From Bradyrhizobium altum (GTDB lineage Bacteria; Pseudomonadota; Alphaproteobacteria; Rhizobiales; Xanthobacteraceae), in NCBI RefSeq assembly GCF_020889705.1, contig NZ_JACMYP010000076.1, positions 1 through 32,211 of the forward strand: a stretch of 32,211 bases of DNA, in the 5' to 3' direction. Made by a program: the position numbers and the translations under genes. Below the pieces are notes generated by a model, which searched no databases, was not told the origin of the DNA, and worked only from the letters and a program-made list of their open reading frames with translations. Below are positions 23,753-31,895 of this stretch, one piece after another; the stretch's first letter is position 1; every line of letters starts with the position of its first letter.

Positions 23753-25060
23753 ATGATTGAAGAGAGGTTCGATGCGATCGTAGTCGGAGCCGGTATGGCC
23801 GGCAACGCGGCGGCGTTGACAATGGCCAAGCACGGCATGAATGTGCTGCAGCTCGAGCGGGGCGAATATTCCGGATCGAAGAATGTGCAGGGCGCGATCC
23901 TCTATGCCGACATGATGGAAAAGCTGATCCCCGAGTTTCGCGAGGAGGCGCCGCTCGAACGCCATCTGGTCGAACAACGGTTCTGGATGATGGACGATCG
24001 CTCCCATGTCGGCATGCACTACCGCTCGGATGACTTCAACGAGGAGCGGCCGAACCGATACACGATCATACGCGCGCAGTTTGACAAATGGTTCTCCTCG
24101 AAGGTGCGGGAGGCCGGCGCGACGGTGCTGTGCGAGACGACAGTCACGGAGCTCGTACGGGACCACCACGAGAGGATCGTCGGAGTTCGTACGGATCGCC
24201 GCGACGGCGAAATACACGCCGACGTCGTCGTGCTGGCCGAGGGGGTCAATGGTCTCCTCGGGACACGGGCGGGGCTGCGCCCGCGGCCGACACCCGATAA
24301 TGTCGCGCTCGCAGTGAAGGAAATGCACTTTTTGCCTCGCGAGACGATCGAGGCGCGTTTCAATCTTAAGGGCGACGAAGGCGTCGTGATCGAGGCTGCC
24401 GGTACCATTTCCCGCGGCATGACCGGAATGGGTTTCATCTATGCCAACAAGGAGTGCATTTCGCTCGGCATCGGCTGCCTCGTCGCCGATTTCCAGCGAA
24501 CCGGCCAGACACCCTACGGCATGCTCGATCATTTCAAGCAGCATCCGTCCGTGGCGCCGCTGATAGCAGGTTCCGAAGTCAAGGAATATGCGGCGCATCT
24601 CATTCCTGAAGGCGGGTACAAAGCAATCCCGCAGCTCTACGGTGATGGTTGGGTGGTGGTGGGGGATGCGGCACAGCTCAACAATGCCATTCATCGCGAA
24701 GGCTCCAATCTTGCGATGACCTCAGGCCGCATCGCGGCCGAAGCGATCGCCCAGGTCAAATCGCGCCGGGAGCCGATGACCGCAAAAAATCTGTTGCTCT
24801 ACAAGGAGATGCTGGACGAGTCCTTCGTCATCAAAGACCTCAAGAAGTACAAAGACATGCCGACGCTGATGCACACCCATTCGCAAAACTTCTTTCTTAC
24901 CTATCCGCAGCTTATCTCCAAGGCGCTTCAGAACTTTGTACGCGTCGACGGTACGCCGAAGGTTGAGAAGGAGAAGGCGACCCTGAAATCCTTCGTCAAG
25001 GCGCGGTCATGGACAGGTCTGTTCGGAGATGCGTGCCGTTTTGCCAGGGCCTGGCGCTGA
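23753..25060 (+). CDS. fixC: FixC, flavoprotein of the FixABCX complex
   Basis: This 435-aa protein of the ETF-ubiquinone oxidoreductase-like family accepts electrons from FixAB and reduces quinone and/or FixX. The N-terminal dinucleotide-binding motif AIVVGAGMAGNAAAL is followed by GEYSGSKNVQGAIL and EGVNGLLGTRAGL. The FAD-binding GDAAQLNNAIHREGSNLAM is near residue 305. ATG 23753, with GGAG 11 bases before it, gives the conserved MIEERFDAIVVGAG start. It lies between fixB and fixX in one operon. Confidence 0.97.
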   Translation: MIEERFDAIVVGAGMAGNAAALTMAKHGMNVLQLERGEYSGSKNVQGAILYADMMEKLIPEFREEAPLERHLVEQRFWMMDDRSHVGMHYRSDDFNEERPNRYTIIRAQFDKWFSSKVREAGATVLCETTVTELVRDHHERIVGVRTDRRDGEIHADVVVLAEGVNGLLGTRAGLRPRPTPDNVALAVKEMHFLPRETIEARFNLKGDEGVVIEAAGTISRGMTGMGFIYANKECISLGIGCLVADFQRTGQTPYGMLDHFKQHPSVAPLIAGSEVKEYAAHLIPEGGYKAIPQLYGDGWVVVGDAAQLNNAIHREGSNLAMTSGRIAAEAIAQVKSRREPMTAKNLLLYKEMLDESFVIKDLKKYKDMPTLMHTHSQNFFLTYPQLISKALQNFVRVDGTPKVEKEKATLKSFVKARSWTGLFGDACRFARAWR

Positions 25061-25099
25061 CCGGCAACGGTGTGAAATCGAGCAATGGAAGGTCAAAGA

Positions 25100-25396
25100 A
25101 TGAATGTCGAGCCCTCAGTGCGCGTCGAAGACAAGCTGTACTACAACCGCTATCTTGTCGATGTCGGTCGCCCTCACGTCACCGTGCGCGCGCACACGAC
25201 GCCGTCGCCGCAGCTACTCGCGCTTTTGAAAGCCTGCCCTGCGCGATGCTACGAACTCAACGACAACGGCCAAGTTGAGATAACCGTCGACGGCTGCATC
25301 GAGTGCGGCACCTGCCGCGTGATCGCTGAACCCACCGGCGACATCAAATGGAGCCATCCGCGCGGTGGGTACGGCGTGCTGTTCAAGTTTGGGTGA
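25100..25396 (+). CDS. fixX: FixX ferredoxin-like protein
   Basis: This 98-aa protein carries a [4Fe-4S] cluster and is the electron outlet of FixABCX. Motifs are KAC46-PARC50 and C66-IE-C69-GT-C72, with the FixX ending DIKWSHPRGGYGVLFKFG. ATG 25100 is chosen with GGAAGG upstream. It is the last gene of fixBCX; an 11-bp-stem hairpin follows the stop by 18 bp. Confidence 0.96.
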   Translation: MNVEPSVRVEDKLYYNRYLVDVGRPHVTVRAHTTPSPQLLALLKACPARCYELNDNGQVEITVDGCIECGTCRVIAEPTGDIKWSHPRGGYGVLFKFG

Positions 25397-25413
25397 GAGT
25401 GCAACGAAAGGCC

Positions 25414-25449
25414 GCGGTGAGATCGCCATCACAAGGAGGATCTCACCGC
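25414..25449. terminator. Hairpin between fixX and ahpD (convergent)
   Basis: The stem GCGGTGAGATC / GATCTCACCGC is a perfect 11 bp with a 14-nt loop. It is flanked by an A-rich AAAGG and a CTTTG that extend pairing past a bulge. It sits after fixX, facing the 3' end of ahpD, and can end transcripts from both strands. Confidence 0.75.
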
Positions 25450-25621
25450 CTTTGTGGCGCATTCTGGCTCGTCTGCACTTAAGGTGAAATTCAAACGAGG
25501 CAACCGAGGGGACGCCCGCAAGACTCAGCTTGAGGATATCATTCGCTTGGGATGCCGAGGATTGGTCGTGCCGCAACGGAGTGGCGCCATAAGCGGTGTC
25601 GATCCGACGGCGCAAAGGAAA

Positions 25622-26170
25622 TCAGCCCGTCGGCTTGGACGGGGCGCGCCCGGCGGCCTCGATCGCAACCGCCACTGATTGCACAATCGCAGCAAAGCGC
25701 ACAGCAGTCTGGATCACTCCGGAACTGACGCCCTCAGCCCGCAGCGTCTTCTCGTGCGCTTCGATACAGGCACCGCAGCCATTTATGGCCGAGACCGCCA
25801 GCGACCACAGCTCGAAATCGGACTTATCCACGCCAGGATTGCCGATCACGTTCATGCGCAATCGTGGCGGCATGGTCTTATATTCCGGGTCGGACGCGAG
25901 GTGAACGAATCGGTAGTAGACATTGTTCATCGCCATCACAGAGGCTGCGGATTTCGCTGCGGCGATCGCCACGGGCGTCATCACGGCTGCTGCTGCCGCT
26001 TCGATCACGGCAATCAGGGCTGAATTGCGAGTGGCAATCGCGCTCGCCAGCAGCAGGCCGTATTGTCGCTGCTGCGACAGCGTATCATCGGCCAGCAAGG
26101 ACGCCAGGTTAAGTCTGACGTCCTTGGCGAAATCGGGAATCGTCTCATTCAACTGCTCAATCGATGACAT
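25622..26170 (-). CDS. ahpD: Alkylhydroperoxidase AhpD
   Basis: This 182-aa protein is of the AhpD/carboxymuconolactone decarboxylase family. The active motif C132-GA-C135-xxx-H139 (NGCGACIEAHEKTLR) uses a thiol pair to reduce AhpC or peroxides. The helical body (RQYGLLLASAIATRNSALI, AMNNVYYRFVHL, MNVIGNPGVDK) is typical. It begins 6 bp after the ahpC stop, so the two are co-transcribed. The sigma-54 promoter before ahpC places the peroxide defence in the nitrogen-fixation regulon. Confidence 0.95.
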   Translation of the reverse strand: MSSIEQLNETIPDFAKDVRLNLASLLADDTLSQQRQYGLLLASAIATRNSALIAVIEAAAAAVMTPVAIAAAKSAASVMAMNNVYYRFVHLASDPEYKTMPPRLRMNVIGNPGVDKSDFELWSLAVSAINGCGACIEAHEKTLRAEGVSSGVIQTAVRFAAIVQSVAVAIEAAGRAPSKPTG

Positions 26171-26176
26171 GCTGCC

Positions 26177-26731
26177 TCACGCAACCTTCAGGGTTTCGCC
26201 GCCGACTTCGCGGTTGCAGGGACAGAGTTCGTCGGTTTGCAGTGCGTCCAGAACGCGGAGCGTGTCCTTGGGGCTACGCCCGACATTGAGATTGGTCGCA
26301 TAGACGTGTTGGATTGTGTTGCCGGGGTCGACGATAAAGGTGTAGCGATAGGCAACGCCCTCGGGCGAACGTACGCCGAGGCCATCGACTAAGGTTCCCT
26401 TTGTGTCGGCAAACTGCCAAATCGGCAGGTTGTGCAGGTCTGCATGCGAGCGCCGCCAGGCGAGCTTGCAGAACTCATTGTCAGTCGAGCCACCCAGTAC
26501 CACAGCATCGCGATCAGCGAATTCCTTGGATAGCCGGCCGAACTCGACGATCTCGGTCGGACAGACGAAGGTAAAATCCTTGGGGTAGAAAAAGATGATC
26601 TTCCATTTTTCTGGGAAGCTCGTTTCGGTGAGCGTCTCGAACGCGCTGTGTCCTTCTTGTTCCTGCGCCTGAAAGCCGGGCTTCACGCCTGTGATTTCGA
26701 ACGGCGGCAACTGACTTCCAATTCCGAGCAT
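26177..26731 (-). CDS. ahpC: Peroxiredoxin AhpC
   Basis: This 184-aa peroxiredoxin has its peroxidatic C57 in DFTFVCPTEIVEF. The C-terminal pair C170-P-C172 (DELCPCNREVG) matches AhpC forms that use AhpD rather than AhpF as reductant. VDPGNTIQHVYATNLNVGRS is the usual family element. It lies directly before ahpD. A sigma-54 -24/-12 promoter lies 48 bp upstream. The arrangement fixBCX - ahpDC in convergence resembles the B. japonicum symbiotic region. Confidence 0.96.
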   Translation of the reverse strand: MLGIGSQLPPFEITGVKPGFQAQEQEGHSAFETLTETSFPEKWKIIFFYPKDFTFVCPTEIVEFGRLSKEFADRDAVVLGGSTDNEFCKLAWRRSHADLHNLPIWQFADTKGTLVDGLGVRSPEGVAYRYTFIVDPGNTIQHVYATNLNVGRSPKDTLRVLDALQTDELCPCNREVGGETLKVA

Positions 26732-26778
26732 GCTGACCTCACAAGTTTGCTTTGCCTAAGTTGTGCAGTCACCGGTGA

Positions 26779-26794
26779 AGCAAGCTACATGCCA
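26779..26794 (-). promoter_or_regulatory. Sigma-54 promoter of ahpCD
   Basis: The minus strand reads TGGCATGTAGCTTGCT, with perfect spacing and strong boxes. I found no exact TGT-N10-ACA within about 200 bp upstream, so the activator site may be degenerate. Confidence 0.82.
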
Positions 26795-27131
26795 TCCGTT
26801 CTCAAGATCGGATTGTCGCAACTAAGCTAACGAGCGGCTTGGCTGCAGGCATTGATCTTGAGATCTGATGTCTATCACATCCACCTCCAATCATGCGGCT
26901 TGGATACCCGATGCTCTTGAAGCGCTGTTGAAAAACGGGCACTTGCCGACCAAGAATGGACCCTTGGCGCCCTCGCAGAGCATCATGGTAACTCACGGTG
27001 TGAAACGGACGCCGAAGCTAAGGCTCTTTCGTAGCCTGCGAAAGAAGCCGGGCCGGCGATTTCGGAGGCAACGTCCCTGATATTCTCGCAGCCGTCATCA
27101 AGCTGTCTGGCATCATCGTCCCCAAATAGCC
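26795..27131. other. Intergenic region with a hairpin at 27022-27049
   Basis: No supported gene. A 70-codon plus-strand ORF at 26868 starts MSITSTSNHAAWIPDALEAL and looks partly coding, but has no recognised family. The hairpin GGCT-CTTTCG / CGAAAG-a-AGCC lies about 80 bp after the DUF2478 gene on the minus strand and may end that operon; it lacks a T-run. Confidence 0.4.
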
Positions 27132-27695
27132 TCAGCTGGGACTGTAGGCACGGCTGCGCGCCAGGCGCGTGGAGATGTCGCGCCACCATTTCTCCACAGC
27201 TAAAGGATCGCAAAGCAGCAGCGTGCCAACATCACCAGTAAAAGTTCGCCAGTCGGCAAGACATTTCCTTGGAACGGCTGTCAGAAGTGGCACACCCCGG
27301 GTGATCGCGTTAACGAGTTCAGCGCGCAGGCCGCGGCCAACCGCTTCTTGTTTGGCGAATTTGCTGATCACGAGGAGATCGAGTTTGTCGCGAAGCGCCC
27401 GGGAAACGATAGCGGCGGCCTCGGCCAGTCCATGCACATCGAGCCGACAGGACGTAGCTCCGCTACCGAGTGGCTGGGAAATCGAGATCTCTTGCCCAGT
27501 TGCAACGTCGACTGCGAGCATGGAGTGCGGGCCGTTTGCGTCCTTCAAGTGTCGCTGCACGATGCCACCGACGTGCACGCCTTGCCGCGCGAGATCCTGG
27601 GCGAAATCGGCAAGCAGCTTATCGACGTCATCTTTTGGCTGGTAGAAAATTGCCGCCACATCATTTGGATCGATATCATCAAGATGGTCGATCAT
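27132..27695 (-). CDS. DUF2478 protein of the molybdenum operon
   Basis: This 187-aa protein opens with VAAIFYQPKDDVDKLLADFA and QGVHVGGIVQRHL. It continues with LGSGATSCRLDVHGLAEAAA, DLLVISKFAKQEAVGRGLRA and ITRGVPLLTAVPR. This is the DUF2478 layout, a P-loop-like fold (a NTPase relative without a strict Walker A) usually encoded beside molybdate transport genes in nitrogen fixers. It starts inside the 3' end of modC (17-nt overlap), so it is translationally coupled. A molybdenum storage or sensing role is plausible but not demonstrated. Confidence 0.82.
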   Translation of the reverse strand: MIDHLDDIDPNDVAAIFYQPKDDVDKLLADFAQDLARQGVHVGGIVQRHLKDANGPHSMLAVDVATGQEISISQPLGSGATSCRLDVHGLAEAAAIVSRALRDKLDLLVISKFAKQEAVGRGLRAELVNAITRGVPLLTAVPRKCLADWRTFTGDVGTLLLCDPLAVEKWWRDISTRLARSRAYSPS

Positions 27696-28896
27696 GGCCG
27701 TGCCCCAATTTCTGTTCGCTTCTCGTGTCGGCGCCTAGCTGTCGAACGTCTCGTACTGGTGTGGATGGCGTTGTGAGCAATCGTTCGGGGTGCGCGACCG
27801 GCAAGGCCCGGGCGACCTCGGCGAACACGTCCGTTCCATTGCCAAGCCCTAGCTCATCAAAGGAACGGCGCGTGATGCGGGCCAAAAGCGGCACGCCCGA
27901 ACGGCCAGTTTCGAGAGCGAGAACCAAGGTGACATGAGCTTCGTCGAACGGCAGAGAGGCTTTGATGCGTGCCGGAAAAACATTGAGGATCGAGCTCGCG
28001 CGCGGTGGTTCGCGCGCAATGCTGACATCGCCGGCTGCGATGCGCAGCCGTAGCTGCGCGCCTGGTCTGAGCGGTGCTCCAGGTATCAACAGACGCGCCC
28101 CCTTGAGGCGGAGGATGATCAGCCCATAGCGCCCGTCATAGCCGCCGACTACGGTGTCGACGCAGACAGCCGCGTCGCCTCGAGCAGCAAGCGCTGGATC
28201 GCTCTGGACGACATGCAGCGGCCCAGCCGCGGTCACAATGCCATCTTTCATCATGACGAGATGGTCGGCAAAGCGCTCGATGTCAGCCATGTCGTGGCAG
28301 ATATAGATCATCGGCAACGTGAGCTCGTCACGCATGCGCTCGATAAACGGCAGAATCTCTCGCTTGGCGGCCCGGTCGAGCACAATGAGCGGGTCGTCCA
28401 GCAGAAGTAGCCGAGGTTGGGACAACAGCGCGCTGCCAAGGGCAAGTCGCTGTCGCTCGGCGCCAGAAAGATATGACGGCGCACGGTCAAGCAGCGGTGC
28501 CAGGTCGAGCAAGTCGACGACGCCATCAAGGTCAATCAGTGACACGTTCGATTTTGACGCGTTGTACAGAAGGGTGCGCCTGACGGACAAATGAGAGAAA
28601 AGAATTGGTCGCTGGAATACATATGCGACAGGACGCAGATGAGGCGGCCGAAACGTCGTTTCGTCCTGCCAAATTTCACCATCGACGCCGCAGAATCCAC
28701 TCGGCAGACGCTGGATGCCGGCAATGCAGCGCGCGAGTGTCGTCTTGCCGCACCCTGGAGGACCGAAGACGGCCGTGACACCTTTGGCTGGGGCGCTGAA
28801 TTGCGCATCCAGCGGGATCCCCGCGATAGCGCCGTTGAAGGCGACTTCTATATAGCCCGGTTTTGCTTCTCTCACGTGCCCGCGCCTATGCTGCAT
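27679..28896 (-). CDS. modC: Molybdate ABC transporter ATPase, ModC-like, with altered motifs
   Basis: The protein has 405 aa. Walker A is GPPGCGKTT (45-53), Q-loop VFQRPILF (Q95), signature LSGAERQR (143-150), Walker B LLLLDDP (163-169), D-loop LIVLD and switch H201. The C-terminal part (from about 285) is a TOBE molybdate-binding domain (SSILNVFPARI, LVLALETGRSGVPLLARITR). Two departures stand out: the catalytic Glu after Walker B is Asp168, and the signature glycine is Ala (LSGAE for LSGGE). No modA or modB lies next to it. An 8-bp gap separates it from the exported-protein gene upstream. The operon has a sigma-54 promoter at 29466. The family is clear; activity may be reduced. Confidence 0.85.
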   Translation of the reverse strand: MQHRRGHVREAKPGYIEVAFNGAIAGIPLDAQFSAPAKGVTAVFGPPGCGKTTLARCIAGIQRLPSGFCGVDGEIWQDETTFRPPHLRPVAYVFQRPILFSHLSVRRTLLYNASKSNVSLIDLDGVVDLLDLAPLLDRAPSYLSGAERQRLALGSALLSQPRLLLLDDPLIVLDRAAKREILPFIERMRDELTLPMIYICHDMADIERFADHLVMMKDGIVTAAGPLHVVQSDPALAARGDAAVCVDTVVGGYDGRYGLIILRLKGARLLIPGAPLRPGAQLRLRIAAGDVSIAREPPRASSILNVFPARIKASLPFDEAHVTLVLALETGRSGVPLLARITRRSFDELGLGNGTDVFAEVARALPVAHPERLLTTPSTPVRDVRQLGADTRSEQKLGHGHDRPS

Positions 28897-28903
28897 CTTT
28901 CCA

Positions 28904-29404
28904 TCAAATCACGACGAGAATGATGATCGCAAAGGCGATGATCACCATGCCGCCCACAATCCAGTCTGTTTCGCTCCAGCGCGGCGTTTCCGCCTCGAGG
29001 AGGCCAAAAGGTGCGGCGGCAGCATTGCAGATCGACGGTGTTACGACGGCCGGCATCTTGAGCATCTCCCTGTCATCGAGGATCGTTGCAATCGAACGCT
29101 GCCGGAAGCGCTTACCGATCACACATGCAAGGCGGGCGTCCGGTATCGCGGAATCCTCAGCCAGCTTGGCCGGATTCAGTTCGTCCGCCGGCTGGACTGG
29201 CGCGGCTTGCGTCGTTTGGCTGTAGACGCGTCGGCTATCCCCAGAGCTTGAGACCGCCTCATGGCAGGCGATCCGCTCGAACGGCGCCACAACGCTGGTG
29301 GCCGATGTGAAGTGTGCGCCGACGCCAGTATTCATGCCTTCTGCGACTTCAGGTGCAAGCAGCATCAAAGCCAGGTCGAATAGAATCAATCGAAAAAGCC
29401 TCAT
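28904..29404 (-). CDS. Exported or membrane-anchored 166-aa protein, first gene of the mod operon
   Basis: The N-terminus MRLFRLILFDLALMLLAPEV is a signal sequence, and the C-terminus IVGGMVIIAFAIIILVVI is a transmembrane segment. The middle (about 110 residues) is polar with two Cys (ERIACHEAV, ARLACVIGK) and should lie in the periplasm. No family is recognised. The ATG at 29404 has GGAG 6-7 bases upstream; a longer start at 29470 is impossible because it lies in the promoter at 29466. It precedes modC by 8 bp and so probably functions with molybdate uptake, perhaps as a small accessory subunit (inference). Confidence 0.65.
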   Translation of the reverse strand: MRLFRLILFDLALMLLAPEVAEGMNTGVGAHFTSATSVVAPFERIACHEAVSSSGDSRRVYSQTTQAAPVQPADELNPAKLAEDSAIPDARLACVIGKRFRQRSIATILDDREMLKMPAVVTPSICNAAAAPFGLLEAETPRWSETDWIVGGMVIIAFAIIILVVI

Positions 29405-29465
29405 TGGGACTCCGAAGATGGTCCGCCGCGGTCGCTTTACTCGCGGTAGCTCCTTGCTCCTCACC

Positions 29466-29481
29466 AGCAATCTGCGTGCCG
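29466..29481 (-). promoter_or_regulatory. Sigma-54 promoter of the mod operon
   Basis: The minus strand reads CGGCACGCAGATTGCT, nearly the consensus TGGCACG-N4-TTGCT. It lies 62 bp before the ATG at 29404. No exact NifA site was seen in the 200 bp upstream. Confidence 0.8.
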
Positions 29482-31194
29482 GTTAATAGCATGGTGCGGG
29501 GAAGGCTTCGTTCATGGTGATGCTCGTATGGGTCCCCACCCCGCGTGTGGAATCGCCTCATCGTGTCGTCGAGTTTCAGACGTCCGCGTCGCGAACCGGC
29601 CATCCAGGCGGGACGGGATGAAAGCTGAAGACGATACTGTCGGCTCTTGCAGCGAGAATGGGTTGGAGAGGCCACGACTATGACGTTCGCCCCTCATGCA
29701 GAGGTCGGCACTAGGATTTGTCGTCCGGCTGTTCTGCGCCGACGAAAGGGGGCTCTCATTGGCCTCATTTGGCCACTTAGCTAGAAGTTTAGTTATCTCT
29801 TGGACGGACATTTCAAGGATGCGCGTTATCGTAAACTCATGAGCATCACGATCTAGCCCTCGTCCACAGCCTTCGCGATCTTCCTTGCAGTTCTGAGGGC
29901 GCACTCAATGCGAATTCACAATTGATCTCCTGATCTCATCACCAGCACGCTGGCGGTTTCGCCTGCGAACAATCGCTTGCGCCAGCTACCTGGACCGCTC
30001 TCGCGTCCTGATACGGGCGCACATAGGAGAGGCCATGACTATCGCCCCAGTGCGCATCAGCGCACCGCAGTCGCCGTATCGAGATTGCGACATCGCAGTC
30101 TTGGACGAAGCGGACCCGACGGCGCCGGCAGGGTCATCTGCACTGATGTCGACACGGGCTTGATCGTCGGCAGCCCGTCAATTGCGCCGGACCGCCGGGA
30201 CAGTCAACAAAGTGTCAACGCAGACGAGGTCATCCATCTGATCGGCGGCACCTACCGCCTGGCGTCGATAGCCGTCGAGATCGGGGCGCGCGATCTGGCG
30301 AGGCAGAGCCGTCGGGTATCTGATGAACTGCGGCTACGCCGGCGTTTGTGGCGAAGAAAGAGGCGCGCGTCGCGTTGTTAGCTCTCACGGCGCATCCATT
30401 TTGAACATGCGGTGCTCGCTCGCGGACTGGCTCGCAGCAGTGCGGTGCCGCGCTAGAGGAGCTGGACCGTTGATTTATCGGCTCGAACCTTTGGGATCAA
30501 GCGACCGTCCCACACGCGACAATCACTACCCTGAAGGTCTACGATTCGAACCTATGGGCAAGTCGTAAAGCTGCCGGTCCCGCAATTTCGAGCGTGCAGG
30601 CTTGCAACCTAGGTCGGACACCCAACAAAAAGAACAGCGTCGACGCAATTCGTCCCGTGATCGACGCGACGCGATCATTTGCCCTTGCGAAGCCTTCAAC
30701 AATTGCGTTGCGCTCCAGCGTAGCCGAGCAGCTATCGGCCAGCGTTGGATCACGTTCCGTCCGCGCTGCCGCCGGTGAAACGTGTAATTGTCGAGCAGCT
30801 CTCCTTACTGTCTCCCATCAAGATGCGGATATTCCCATCTTGGAGCGTATTGGCACTTGTTCGACGAGCAAAAGTGCTTGAATCGATCGTAGCGTCAGGT
30901 TGTAGGCAGTGCCAAGCAGGATCAATCGCCTTCAGAACTGTCACGTTGGGAACTAGCGTCGCGAATGTAGACCTAAACACAGTCCCTAAAATGGGCTGCG
31001 CCCGCTGCAAATGCAGCCAGCCTGTGTTGTGCGTTGGTCTTGGCAGCAAGGTCTGGCGCGCGATGCAACGATGATTCCGGAAGTATTGAAACAAAGACGC
31101 CCGAATCGGCAGTGACACGACCGCTCCTGCCGATGCGGCTACCTGCTTTCCTAAATAGATGATACTCGCGGGGCAAAGAACAATAGTGAAGGGT
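29482..31194. other. Gene-poor region of 1.7 kb
   Basis: No supported protein or RNA gene. Short open frames (for example 29977-30381 with CTDVDTGLIVGSPSIA and GGTYRLASIAVEIGARDLAR; 29512-29904 minus) have some coding character but no family I recognise. The stretch may hold decayed genes. Confidence 0.4.
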
Positions 31195-31551
31195 ATGCAG
31201 CTTAAGAGAGGTTTGTTCAGGCAAAAGCGACGAACGGGTTGGACTTACCGTGCGCCTCGCGATGTAACCGCCCTTGTTGTGATTGCGATCGCAGCGACGT
31301 GGTGCACGGGATACGCTCGGGCGCGAGAACGAAGATCAGAAGAGATATTGACGTCTTGCAGACCAGACGTGATACGCTTCTGTGACCACTTTACAGGGCG
31401 TGGCGATGTGGACGCGGCCATGTTTTGTCTGAGGGACAATTTTAAGGACTTGCGTGTCGAATGCCGCCGGGTGATGCCAACCGCGGCGGAGAGAAGGGGC
31501 GGGTCGAAAAAACGAGGCGTCAACAACGGTCCGATCCTGCATCGGGAGTGA
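31195..31551 (+). CDS. Small exported cysteine-rich-repeat protein
   Basis: The predicted protein is 118 aa from ATG 31195; starts at 31159 (ATG) and 31186 (GTG) are possible. A basic leader is followed by a hydrophobic segment VTALVVIAIAATWCTGYA, a likely signal peptide ending at ARA. The mature part has the spacing of cysteine-rich-repeat proteins, SCRPDVIRFCDHFTGRG then AMFCLRDNFKDL then VECRRVMP (C-x7-C ... C-x10-C), ending in a basic tail. Such small periplasmic proteins occur in rhizobia; the function is unknown. It stands alone between gene-poor regions. Confidence 0.6.
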   Translation: MQLKRGLFRQKRRTGWTYRAPRDVTALVVIAIAATWCTGYARARERRSEEILTSCRPDVIRFCDHFTGRGDVDAAMFCLRDNFKDLRVECRRVMPTAAERRGGSKKRGVNNGPILHRE

Positions 31552-31595
31552 GACGCCCGAGCGGGGGACTTCTTAAGCAGGAGAAGCTGCTCGCA

Positions 31596-31895
31596 TCAGC
31601 CACCGATCGAGTTCCCGAAGGCGCCGGTTGATGCCGTTGCGGCGTTCTCAACGAGCGTTTCAGTGGATTCACTTGGACCGATCGGACTGCTTTTGGTTGA
31701 GTTCACCCCAGAACTCAAGACGAGAGGAAATGCGGTCGTCAAGAGCCGTTCAAAGGCGGAAAGCTGTTCAAGCAGACGCTTCTCAACGGCCTCACTCTCC
31801 TCGCGAGGCAGTTCGGTCTTAAGCAACCTACGACAGCGCCAAATCTCGTTTCGTATCCATCTGATTTCACTTAATCTATCGTCAATCGAACTCAT
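31596..31895 (-). CDS. Small helical hypothetical protein
   Basis: The product is 99 aa from the ATG at 31895, starting MSSIDDRLSEIRWIRNEIWR. The first 60 residues are strongly amphipathic and charged (EESEAVEKRLLEQLSAFERL), suggesting a coiled coil. The last 35 are Ser/Thr/Ala-rich and disordered-looking. An upstream ATG at 31970 adds a non-conserved-looking extension. The ribosome binding site is unclear. No family is recognised and no neighbours are on the same strand. Confidence 0.45.
   Translation of the reverse strand: MSSIDDRLSEIRWIRNEIWRCRRLLKTELPREESEAVEKRLLEQLSAFERLLTTAFPLVLSSGVNSTKSSPIGPSESTETLVENAATASTGAFGNSIGG

Noticed and set aside
29512..29904. 130-codon minus-strand ORF
   Set aside because: Some helical character but no recognised family, no ribosome binding site, and no conserved neighbours.
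30543..30552. GATTCGAACC, which resembles the complement of a tRNA T-loop
   Set aside because: The flanking bases do not pair into a T-stem and no acceptor or anticodon arm could be built on the minus strand.
30750..31118. Overlapping ORFs on both strands
   Set aside because: Neither strand shows motifs; probably chance frames in GC-rich sequence.
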